From Lasiosphaeris hirsuta (Eukaryota > Ascomycota > Sordariomycetes > Sordariales > Lasiosphaeriaceae), in contig JAUKUA010000001.1 in assembly GCA_030549175.1 (NCBI GenBank), positions 2,976,001 to 3,040,000 on the forward strand: a stretch of DNA of 64,000 nucleotides. Reading direction: 5' to 3'. The first letter of the stretch is position 1; every line of letters begins with the position of its first letter. Positions 1-9,914 of the stretch are shown in pieces. The position numbers were made by a program, and so were the translations under genes. The notes under the pieces were generated by a model, which searched no databases, was not told the origin of the DNA, and saw nothing but the letters and a program-made list of their open reading frames with translations.

Positions 1-296
1 TGTTGTTATTACGCCACGTCGATTCCCAACGTTCCGATGCCGTCAAGCAGGTTACCGAGCTGATTGTCGAGCTCATGAAGATAGAAGCCGAATTAGCCGA
101 GCTACGGGACCGGGTTGTTGAGCCGGAAATTGTGAGAGATAGAGTCGACGTGCCGCTCAGCGTGCACATCGACACGATCAACCGCGGCGTGGAAAGACTG
201 GACGTGGCGAGGAGAAGGATGAGGGAAGAAGAAAATGACCGTATCAGAGAGGTTTTGGCAAGAGGAAAGGGTGACGAGAGGCTGATTGATGCATAA
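1..296 (+). CDS. Unidentified protein, C-terminal fragment (5' end outside window)
   Basis: The frame is open from the left edge to a stop at 294-296 and gives about 97 residues. The composition is rich in Glu, Arg, Val and Ile with a heptad-like pattern (for example around ELMKIEAELAELRDR), which suggests a coiled coil. The tail is charged and ends in LIDA. No signal peptide, membrane segment or catalytic motif is visible, and I do not recognise the family. It is treated as the last exon of a gene beginning to the left because no ATG with suitable context is seen and the frame is open at the border. It could be a subunit of a coiled-coil complex, but that is a guess from composition only. 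Confidence 0.5.
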   Translation, partial: LLLRHVDSQRSDAVKQVTELIVELMKIEAELAELRDRVVEPEIVRDRVDVPLSVHIDTINRGVERLDVARRRMREEENDRIREVLARGKGDERLIDA

Positions 297-1006
297 ACTC
301 ATGGCGTATTTGGGTATGGGCGGTGTAGGTTACTGGCGTTTAAGTAAAGTCTGCCTGTATTTTGGTATTTATGGGGGATATGGTAATATCCACCTTGGTA
401 TTACATGAGTTACGGCCATGGCGTTCTGTGTTTGGAGCAGGGGAATTTGAGGGAGAAAGGAGGAATTGATACCGCAGGTGTGGATATTTTTAGTCAGACA
501 ACAGAACGGAATAAGGCATCCATCTTGTTCCGAGGCGCCGGCTCCTAGGTGGTAAGTTCTCGTCTGTCGGGTACCTAGGGACACCGAGACGATAGTCTTA
601 TCAGTGAGCTTGAGACACGGAAGCCGCGTTCAGGCGCCAGTATCGCTCTTATCAGCTGTAGATGCGGGGTATGCCGAGCATCCCACCCCGACTCTGCAGA
701 GGGGCAGATCTCTTGAATGATGCGGATACAACATGGACACACCATGCTCCCTACTAGGTAGGGTGGTAGGGAAGGTGGTCTGCAAGAGGAGACCTGGGGG
801 CCCACCGTGCGGCAATTCAGGAACAAGTGATGCCTACCAAATCTCGCTGCATACCTACCTACCGCGCCAATTTCATCCCATCTCATGCTTTATCTTTCAT
901 CTTCTCTTTGCTAGGTTAGATCATCTTTCTCTGTGCCAAAAAGACCCCTTGAGGTCTCACAGAGTGAACACACTGCCCGGCTCCAAGCTCAGACGATCAG
1001 CACAAG
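297..1006. other. Intergenic: 3' flank of the left gene and urease promoter
   Basis: No supported coding sequence. The stretch holds several CCTA/TAGG-type repeats (near 565, 745 and 850) and three GATA-type sites listed separately. The last 130 bases before the urease ATG are CT-rich, as in many filamentous-fungal leaders. Confidence 0.5.
597..895. promoter_or_regulatory. Three GATA-factor-type sites upstream of urease
   Basis: Sequence shows CTTATCA at 597-603 and 648-654 and TTATCT at 890-895. Read on the other strand these are TGATAAG, TGATAAG and AGATAA, matching the HGATAR core bound by AreA/NIT2-type nitrogen regulators. They lie about 410, 360 and 115 bp before the urease ATG. Urease is a nitrogen-catabolic enzyme, so nitrogen metabolite control is a reasonable inference. 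Six-base cores occur often by chance, so the evidence is modest. Confidence 0.4.
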
Positions 1007-3872
1007 ATGCATTTGGTGCCTAAAGAGGTTAGTTGCTTTGTCTATTGTCTTTTGGTGGTGACCAGTACGTATCGTAATAAATTACACCGCACTAGCGAAA
1101 CTCAATGCTAGAAGCTCTTGATGATCAGGGACTAGATATCCAGCCATAAACTAACACAGCATGAATTGATCAACAACAGCTTGACAAGCTCGTCATCTCG
1201 CAGCTAGGGCTCTTAGCTCAGCGGCGGCTGGCTCGGGGAGTGAAACTAAACCATGCCGAGGCTACGGTAAGATACCGACCCCATGTGTATTGTAGAGATA
1301 CTGGAAGGCAAAAAGGATTCAGATCACTAACATGACCCAAGGCCCTCATCGCCAACAATCTCCAAGAACTCATCCGCGATGGCAACCACACGGTTGCCGA
1401 CCTCATGTCTCTCGGCGCCACCATGCTCGGCCGTCGCCATGTGCTGCCCGAGGTGACGTCGACCCTGCACGAAATCCAGGTCGAGGGCACCTTCCCCTCC
1501 GGAACCTATCTGGTGACGGTGCACAACCCAATCAGCACCGACGATGGCGACCTCGCCCGCGCCCTGTACGGCAGCTTCCTGCCGATCCCGCTGGCCGCCG
1601 CCTTCCCCCTACCCGAGGCCGCTGCTTATGAGGCGACCAAGCAGCCCGGCGCCGTTGTCGTCGTCAAGGACACGGCCGGCGTGACCCTCAACGAGAACCG
1701 CCGCCGCATCCGCCTGCAAGTAACCAGCCGCGGTGACCGCCCGGTCCAGGTCGGCAGCCACTATCACTTCATCGAGACAAACCCGCAGCTGACCTTCGAT
1801 CGCGCCCGCGCCTATGGCTTCCGCCTTGACATTGCCGCCGGTACCTCAGTCCGCTTCGAGCCCGGCGACACCAAAACGGTGACCCTCGTCGAAATCGGCG
1901 GCGCTCGTGTCATCCGCGGTGGTAATGGGCTGGCCTCGGGCATCGTCGATGCCGCCCGTGTTGACGAGATCATCGAGAAACTTCAGGCATCCGGGTTTGC
2001 ACACGCCCCTGAGCCCGCTGGCGACCTGGCCTTCATCGCAGAGCCCTTCCGCATGGACCGGGCCGCGTATGCGACCATGTTTGGCCCCACGACTGGCGAC
2101 ACGGTGAGGTTGGGGAGCACGGATTTGTGGGTAAAGGTTGAGAAGGACTTCACGATTTATGGGGATGAGTGCAAGTTTGGTGGCGGCAAGACACTGCGCG
2201 AGGGCATGGGTCAGGCGACAGGGCGGACCGATGCTGAGACGCTGGATATGGTGGTGACGAATGCGTTGATTTTGGACCATTCGGGCATCTACAAGGCTGA
2301 TATTGGCGTCAAGGCTGGCTTCATCGTGGCTATCGGTAAGGCAGGCAACCCGGACGTCATGGACGGCGTAACGCCCGGCATGATTGTGGGTAGCTGTACC
2401 GACGTGGTAGCCGGCGAGGGCAAGATTATCACGGCTGGCGGCTTGGATACCCATATTCACTTCATCTGTCCCCAACAGGCGAACGAGTCTCTTGCTTCCG
2501 GGATCACAACTATGCTCGGTGGTGGAACAGGTCCCAGGTGAGTTGAGCCCTTGCGTTTCTAGTATTGCAGATATGGGCATGAGGCTAACCGAGCTATTCA
2601 GCGCTGGCACCAATGCTACCACCTGCACGCCCGGCGCGCATTATATGCGCCAGATGCTGCAGGCCTGCGACACGCTACCCATCAACATCGGCATCACGAG
2701 CAAGGGCAACGACAGTGACCCAACGGCACTCCGCGAGCAGGTCAATGCGGGTGCTTGCGGTCTCAAACTGCACGAGGACTGGGGAACTACGCCGGCAGCT
2801 ATCGACGCGTGCCTTAGTGTCTGCGATGAGCTGGATATACAGTGCCTCATCCACACCGACACGCTCAATGAGTCGGGCTTCGTCGAGTCCACTATCGCGG
2901 CCTTTAAGGGGCGCACCATCCACACGTACCATACCGAGGGCGCTGGCGGCGGGCACGCGCCGGACATTATCAGCGTTGTTGAGCACCCTAACGTTCTACC
3001 ATCGTCGACAAACCCGACAAGACCCTACACGCGCAACACGCTAGATGAGCACCTTGATATGCTCATGGTATGCCACCATCTAAGCAAGAACATCCCCGAG
3101 GACGTAGCTTTTGCCGAGAGCCGCATCCGCGCCGAGACCATCGCAGCCGAGGACGTGCTACATGACTTGGGCGCCATCAGCATGATGAGCAGTGACAGCC
3201 AAGCTATGGGTCGCTGCGGGGAGGTGGTGTTGCGCACGTGGAACACAGCACACAAGAACAAGCTACAGCGTGGCACATTGCCCGAGGACGAGGGGACCGG
3301 CGCTGATAATTTCAGGGTGAAACGCTACGTGAGCAAGTATACCATCAACCCAGCCCTGACGCAGGGAATGAGCCACCTGATCGGAAGCGTCGAGCCCGGT
3401 AAGCTGGCTGATCTCGTAGTCTGGGACCCGGCGTGGTTCGGAACGAAGCCGAGCTTGGTCATCAAGAGCGGGCTGATTGCATGGGCGCAGATGGTAACTC
3501 CTCTACCCCCTTCCCATTCACACCACACCGTCCACTAACAAACCCCCCCAGGGTGACCCCAATGCCTCCATCCCCACCGTCCAACCCATCATCGGCCGCC
3601 CCATGTTTGCGCCTCTCGTGCCTGAGACAAGCGTCCTCTTCGTGTCGCAGGCGAGCGTCGCCAGCGGTGCTATCGCCACCTACGGCCTGCGCAAGCGCGT
3701 CGAGCCTGTGAGGGGCTGCCGCACTGTTAGCAAGAAGGACATGAAGTTCAACGACGCCATGCCAAAGATGCGCGTTGACCCTGAGCGTTACACCGTCGAG
3801 GCTGATGGAGTGGTGTGCACGGCCGAGCCGAGCAGTGAGTTGCCGTTGACGCAGAGTTGGTTTGTTTATTGA
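1007..3872 (+). CDS. URE1: Urease, single-chain gamma-beta-alpha type
   Basis: Hydrolyses urea to ammonia and carbamate in the cytosol. Five exons: 1007-1027, 1180-1266, 1342-2537, 2602-3493 and 3552-3872, giving 838 residues, the normal fungal and plant length. The gamma-like part comes first (MHLVPKE, then LNHAEAT). The beta-like part follows from about residue 130 and the alpha part from about 274. Residue numbering coincides with jack bean urease: nickel ligands His407, His409, the Lys490 that is carbamylated, His519, His545 and Asp633 are all present, as is the flap Cys592. The first exon codes only seven residues, so ATG-only ORF finders miss the start. Nickel insertion needs UreD/F/G accessory proteins, which are not in this window. 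An active enzyme is expected. Confidence 0.96.
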
Positions 3873-5261
3873 GCTTTATTGGGGGTGGCATTAGAAAAGG
3901 GGCAAGCGGTCGGGTACCTAGTGGGTGCCGCTGTCACCTGGGAGTTCAAGCCACAGGTAGGGGTTCGGTAATGGTTAAGGCAGGATGGTGCTATTGGGGA
4001 AGGGGGGGGGGGGGGGATTCAAGGGGTGTTAGGGATGAGTAGTTTCGTGGATGGGGCATGGGTGAGTGCCTGCTTAGGTGCTATTGAATTGTGGGAAAAT
4101 GGATATGACTGGGAGATTGAAAATACCGAGGTCGGCTTTATCTCCTTGGTTCAAAGTGTTATAGCGATGCTGCACACTGCAGCTAGGTGGTAATGTTAGG
4201 TTGTAACAGTGCCTACTACCTAGCTTTAAGACTACCTATTTACCTACCTACCAAACGACTAAAGTGACCGCCGCTTAGAAACAATTCGACATCCCGTCTA
4301 TGCCCGCTGTGTTGCTCGGTCCCGTCCGTAGGTAGGTACCTACTCGTTTACCCTGGGAGCCCTACCTACCTGTACCACCTTCAGCTCACTGCCTACACCT
4401 CTAAGCCCTCTGCACCAATGTATTTAGTTTACAGGGCGTGTTATACAGAACGGTATAGAAGTAAGTAATACAGCACTCCCGGACAGTAGCTCGGCGTAGA
4501 TGCGCCCGCGGAATGTAAACTTTCTGTGCTGGCAACCACCTAACCTAGGAAGTGCCGCAATACCTATGCTATTCTATCACTTAGCAACCGCCTTGATCCC
4601 CTCTAAGCTTCCCAACTTCGTGCTAGGGTGTCAATTGACAGCACCCAGGTAGACAACCTCGTCGGTACACATCCTTTACGCTGAAGTTGTCCAACAGTCC
4701 ACAGCATTCATAGGCAGGCGTGAGGATATGCGTATATATAGGGTTGCTCGACCGAGCATCTACTTATCAGCAGTAATCCGAGCACTTTGCGTAGGGTAAA
4801 ACCATATTCACCATTTTTCAGAGGTAATGGTTAAAATATTGAGTTGATTCTGATCGATTCCATTGATGTACGCCGAATAACCCGACCGTGAACAGTAAAG
4901 AAACATGTAAGTACATCCTGGGACAACTGTCCCAGTCCAGGTGCGCGTAGGGCCGCTCCTATATCCTTTCCACGAGGCCTCCCCTCCTTTTCAGAAGAAC
5001 CAAGATCCCCTGTATTCGTCATGATTCATACAGTAGAGAAACACCCAAACCAGAATAGCCGAAATGCCATGCCCTGGACCCCATCTTCGAGGCCGACACA
5101 CCTCCAACCGGATTCACCAGGACGATCTCCTAAGTGCTTCGTCGAGGAGGGTATCATGAAAAATAAAACGGAATCGCCGCGAGGTATCATGAGAAAAGGA
5201 CCAATGTGACAATGAAGAAGAGGCTTATTGCGCAGAACTAGCTTGACCTTCCTTGGGTACT
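3873..5261. other. Intergenic between convergent urease and HMG-box genes
   Basis: No supported gene. It contains a 15-nt poly-G run (4002-4016) and a dense cluster of CCTA/TAGG-type repeats (about 4180-4385). A TATATATA-like stretch occurs near 4732, and a short palindrome GCTCG-AC-CGAGC near 4746. The small ORFs at 4831-5265 lie in the 3' flank of the HMG gene and look accidental. Confidence 0.5.
4002..4016. repeat. Poly-G tract, 15 nt
   Basis: Uninterrupted run of 15 G residues about 130 bp after the urease stop codon. Such tracts can form G-quadruplexes and are prone to length errors in sequencing and replication. Confidence 0.9.
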
Positions 5262-6719
5262 TCAAGCCTTGGCCTTCTTACGCCCAGACTTCTTCGGTTC
5301 CTCGACAAGGTCTGCCGCCTTTGATGTCCGCTTGCGCTTCTTAGCCTCGGGGCTCACGGGAGTCTGGGTGATCTCAACAGGCTTGATTTCAGTAGCCGCC
5401 GGAGTGGCAGTCTTGCGCTTGCGGGTATCCTTGCCCTTCTTGGGTGTCTTGGCTGTCGGAGCAGGCTCGTCATCCGAAGCCTCTTCAACAACAGCGCTTT
5501 CCTGAAGCTGCTGGGCGATGGCGTCATTGTCATTGCCGATGGGATCCTCAACGGTGGCGGTGGTCGGCATTTCAATGCTGTACTCCTCAGCGTACTTCAG
5601 GGCATCGTCATCAGTCATGTTCTTGGCCTCAGGGTTACCATGCTTGTATGAGTGGACACGGGCATTGTAGAGGCGTAGGTTGTACTGGTAGGCTGTGTTC
5701 CATCCAGCCTTCTCAGTCGCATTCATGACAGACCAGCGGCGCTGACCTTCTTCCTGGACAGCACCCTTGGGCGCCTCCTCACCAAGATCACTCGCGATGA
5801 TGGGACGGGCGGTTTGCATGTAGAGGAAATAGGGCGTCAGAGGACGCTTGGGGGCGTTGGGATCATGAGTGCGCTTCTTTCGCTCTTTCTTCTCCTCAAC
5901 CGCGGGCTGCTGGGTGCTGAAATTGGCTTGCATGAGGCTGCCGAACGGGTCCAAATCGAGGCCATTCTCCAGGTTGGTGCCCTCACCCAGCAGTAGGTTA
6001 GTTTGGCGAAGATAGTCCTGAGAGAAGCTCTTGATCAACTCCTGAATAGTTCCGAGCCGTTGATATACCTGGGAAAGTCAGTCGATGGTTCTAGAAACAT
6101 GTGTTTTCATTATTGTGTAGAGTGACAAGATAGATGGTGGAAGGCGCATCGCCCAAAAGAGACATAATGTAAACAAGTGCACATGACCAATTCCTAGAAG
6201 CTAGTGCGCGACATCCAAGGCAGAGATGGATGACCAGCACGCTCTTCAGTGATTGTACATCCTGATATATGCTCATCATCCACCATCTATGAGGAGGATT
6301 GGACTAGGGGGGCAGGGAGACGTGTGGTTGACTCGTAATATGAAAAGGCCTGAAAGGTGATAGGGATTGTCGCGGACGCGATGCGACGAGGCTGTGCTTG
6401 TTCTGCCTGGCCAGGGCTTGGACAAGAACTGGGTGGCGTGACGCGAAGCCGGGGAGCAGGAGCGGGGGAAAGTGTGCAATTGTGCGAGTGCGGTGAGGCA
6501 AGGGAACAAGGCTGCTTTGCGACCGAGGGCGCGAGGCTAGGCTGCGAGGGGGCAATGGGAGGTGTGGTTGCTTACAGAGTCTCGGACGCGGATGAAATTG
6601 TCCACATCAATGACCGGAGTGATCTTGGGTGCTGCGGGAGCTGCTGCGACGGGAATAGGCACAACAGCTGCGCTGGGCTTTGCGGCCTCGACGGCCTTGT
6701 TCTTTGGTTGGCGCGGCAT
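5262..6719 (-). CDS. HMG-box chromatin protein
   Basis: Probable nuclear DNA-bending protein with one HMG box. Two exons on the minus strand: 6719-6576 and 6068-5262, joined by a 507-nt intron (donor GTAAGC, acceptor CCCAG), giving 316 residues. The N-terminus is Ala/Pro-rich, followed by a probably helical segment across the junction (DNFIRVRDS then VYQRLGTIQELIKSF). The HMG box spans about residues 118-188, starting at DPNAPKRPLTPYFLYMQ and containing a conserved Trp. The C-terminal third is acidic and then very Lys/Arg-rich, ending KKSGRKKAKA, which suggests nuclear localisation and non-specific DNA contact. The start is the ATG at 6719, in frame with no other nearby candidate. It resembles NHP6/HMGB-class proteins in the box, but the long flanks differ, so I give no symbol. 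Confidence 0.85.
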
Positions 6720-9700
6720 GGCTGTGGGTTTATTGATTGCGGATCGGTGTGGCTTTGGCCTTAGAGTTGGATGCGACGTGCTGGAATTGCGTCGCGGTGT
6801 TGGCTGGCAGCGGTTATAGCGCTGTTGCAAGGCGGATGGCGATGGTGGATTGCGCGGATTGGGGAGGCGGCGAGAGTGCTGAAGACGCCAAAATGAAGGG
6901 TGAGAACGGGAGGAAAAAAATTCGGGTGAATTTTGGGGGAGGTGGGGTGGTGCGGAAAATATAGGTGTGGCACTGGGGAGAGGAGCCAGCGCTGATTTCC
7001 TGCTGAAATTCGGGGAGTGAAAAATCTGTCTACTGAATTTGGGGCTCCCACTCCCCCCTCCCACCTTAGTACCTGCACTTGGGCGCTCCCCAATGGAAAA
7101 CAGCAGCACGATCACTCGGGGCACCCTCACTGATGGCCGATGACCCCGCGACAGCACGCAAAGGCCTCGAGCACCCAGCACAATCTCAAATAGGCGCCCG
7201 CCTCAGGTCATCGCGGTCGTCGCAACCTGCAATTAGGTATTCTTGCCCAGGTATTCTTGTCGCGAAACAGCAAAACACCTCAGGAACAGCACACTGGACT
7301 GCTTGCACTGCCTGCGCTGCCTGCACCACCCACCTGCAAATTGCCCTTGGATTGCCCTTTGGATTATTGCCTTGCTATCCCTCGTGCCTACCCCGTCCGT
7401 CCAGACCCCATCTCAATCTGCCCTCCGCTCTCGCACCAGCCAGCGCCGACAGCTGCCTCGCACAGCGAGAGCCCTGGTGCAACCAAGACTGGTCGTTTGG
7501 AGCCCAGCCTCCCCCCGTTGCAAACATCTGCTCTGTCACTCACTGCTCATCGCCGTCGCGACTGCCTGTCTATCTCTATCATGACGACTAACACGATACT
7601 GGAAAAAATCATTTGAAGACTCGGCGGTTGGCTTGAAATATGAAGCAAGCCGAAAAAGCAGCTTTTTGCACGCTATTTTGCGTTGTCGGCGCATCGAATG
7701 CTCCAGTACTGCTATCCAGCAGGCCGCCTGCTTTTGAGCACCTGTTCTCAAGGTACGGGCTGCAACTATTGCGACGGTTGTTTGGGTACTTACACCCCAT
7801 CGATTAGCGGTCGATAGAGACTTGGTCGTCGCACGCACGAGATCCAATGGGGGTCCTTTTCAGCCTATGAGACACCTGCAGTGCAGCATCCTCCCAAAAG
7901 TGGCAGGGGTGTTCAAGCACCTTCTGATTTTTCTTTGGCGCTAATTTGTGGAGCCTGATAGCATTTGCCCGCCTGCCCTCGAGTTTCCAAGTTCTTTTTT
8001 TCTTTCTCTTCCAAATCTGCCCTGATTTCGCCGGGCACCTCCCCCTCTCCCGCTCGAGGCGTCCTCCAGGTCCCGAGGTCCTGGGCACACGTTCTCCACG
8101 CCCGCCTCCACTCCCACACCCTCCTGATCCCCAGGCTCTTTTCACAGCATGTTTCCATCTCGATACCTTCTCGGTATCAATGCACCCATCAAGCCCCGTT
8201 GCAATGGAGCTAGCAGTGCTTACAGGCGACGCTCGATTCCCCTCTCACGCAAGGGTTCTCGTCGCTCGAGCCGCTGTCGTTCAGGGCCGAACTCAGACAT
8301 GGCTATTGGATCCCCCATCAACATCGCCAAATGACAGCCCTTCCACAAGTCAAAATTTTATCGAGGTATGATTTTGGTCGTAACAGCATCGCAGGTGTTT
8401 TCAGGTGATCTCGCGACTTCATCGCTCTCCCATCACCAAACCAAAACTCAAAATTTTAAAGAATTCGCTTTAAGAGTAAATCGCATAATATATACAGCCA
8501 AGAGCGCCAGTAACTTGGCTTCTCGACGACAAGTGCACTTGTTGTTTGTCGCGGTTAGAACGAAGTCGAACGCGTCGTGGGACTGTTTGCTTCAGATTTG
8601 GGCACACCCAAAAGGTTGAAGGAGAGGCCATCCTTCTTGGCGCCGCGGGTGCTGCCCGAGACGGAATGATTTCTCGGCTCTCGCCAGGCGAGCCACGTCA
8701 TGCAAACCAGAACCAGACACACCTCAGGCACACCACCACAGCTTGCTCAGGGCTCGCCCGCCAGAGCTCTCTTTGGGCTGTCGTAAGTCTCACAACCCCG
8801 CCACTGCCTGGTTGGACACAGATGTTGCGGAGCCAGCTATCTCTCCTCCCATTGCCCAGTATCTCACCTCACATATCTAGAGGCATTGTATCACACATGT
8901 GCAGGCGTCCATGCCGTTGTTATTCGTCCAAGGATCGGGCGCAAACGGTTGCGACCGCGCTGGTAGTCCGGCGAGTGCCGACAGCGCGACCTCATCCGTT
9001 GCTTGTGCGCGTGGTTAACCCAACGTTCCACCCCCTCGCGACAGTACCGCGCAAACCGGGAAACTCCATTCGCGAAATTACAATGTTTGACGGGCTGCTA
9101 TCAATGATACACAATTTTGTAGATGATGCGAAAAGTTTATGATGCCAGTAAATCCCCAAGAACTGGATTTCATGCATGCGAATATTGGCCATAAGGCGCG
9201 TTCTTAGTACTTCGACTGCCTCACGCAATCCCTCAATGGAACCTGCGACGTTGCGATTTCCGATCTGCGCTGGGTGCGGCATCCAACAGCTGACAGACCC
9301 CTTCCTGCTCGATAGACCTTGGCGTTGGCGCTTGGGTACTTTTGGACTGGCGCGCCTGTCCAGGGTGCCCAAGCACCCTCCTTGACTTGTGTTTGGTCAG
9401 AGCTCCCAGCTTCCAACCCCTCCGACCCCTCCCTTCTAGATGCCCCTCGGTGCCCCGCCAGATGATACAAGCTGAACCGGGACTTAGCATGTTTCCGATT
9501 GCCCACCACACTGCGCGCACCTATACCTGACGCGCGAGATGTGAGCAATAGCAACTGCTACAGGCCGTGCGAGAACTGGTCCTGAGCCCTACGCTAGGAT
9601 TGCAGCCCTCTCCAGGTTCAGGTTTCCATCCCATCCCCTCGTCTCCGACCCGGCAGACAACTAGTAGGACATTCCATTCCGTCACCCCAGCGGCCTCCAC

Positions 9701-9914
9701 TCCATACCCCTCCTATTTATACCATCGCCAGTACTCCTAGTCTTGGCTTGTTTTCCACTTTTCTCATTGCTCCCTCTCGATAGCGAGGACTATCTAAAAG
9801 GTATCGCCTTAACCCACCCTCGCCTGTCTTTGAGCTTCATCTCCTTACCTGATCCAAGTCTGACGGTTTCTGCCAGAAATTGCCCCCCAAAACCGTTGTT
9901 ACCAACCCCGCAAT
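6720..9914. other. Gene-poor 3.2 kb gap
   Basis: Divergent promoter space between the HMG-box gene and het-c. Many short ORFs occur on both strands but none has fungal codon flow, introns or a recognisable domain. Part is relatively AT-rich (about 8440-8510). A TATTTATACC element near 9713 may serve het-c. A small ORF at 8149-8334 (61 codons, ATG start, Arg/Ser-rich) is noted but not supported. No intact mobile element or tRNA was seen. Confidence 0.4.
9713..9724 (+). promoter_or_regulatory. Possible TATA element of het-c
   Basis: CTATTTATACC lies about 195 bp before the het-c ATG, followed by a pyrimidine-rich stretch (tttccacttttctc...). This fits a fungal core promoter but rests only on composition and distance. 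Confidence 0.35.

Noticed and set aside
1846..2628. 260-codon frame opposite urease
   Set aside because: Antisense shadow of a fully supported, conserved enzyme.
5021..5209. 62-codon ATG frame next to a TATATATA stretch near 4732
   Set aside because: Lies in the 3' flank of the HMG-box gene, with no recognisable protein; the TATA-like element is about 290 bp away and not convincing.
8149..8334. 61-codon ATG frame with basic composition
   Set aside because: Too short, no homology recognised, overlapping frames of similar length in the same gap.
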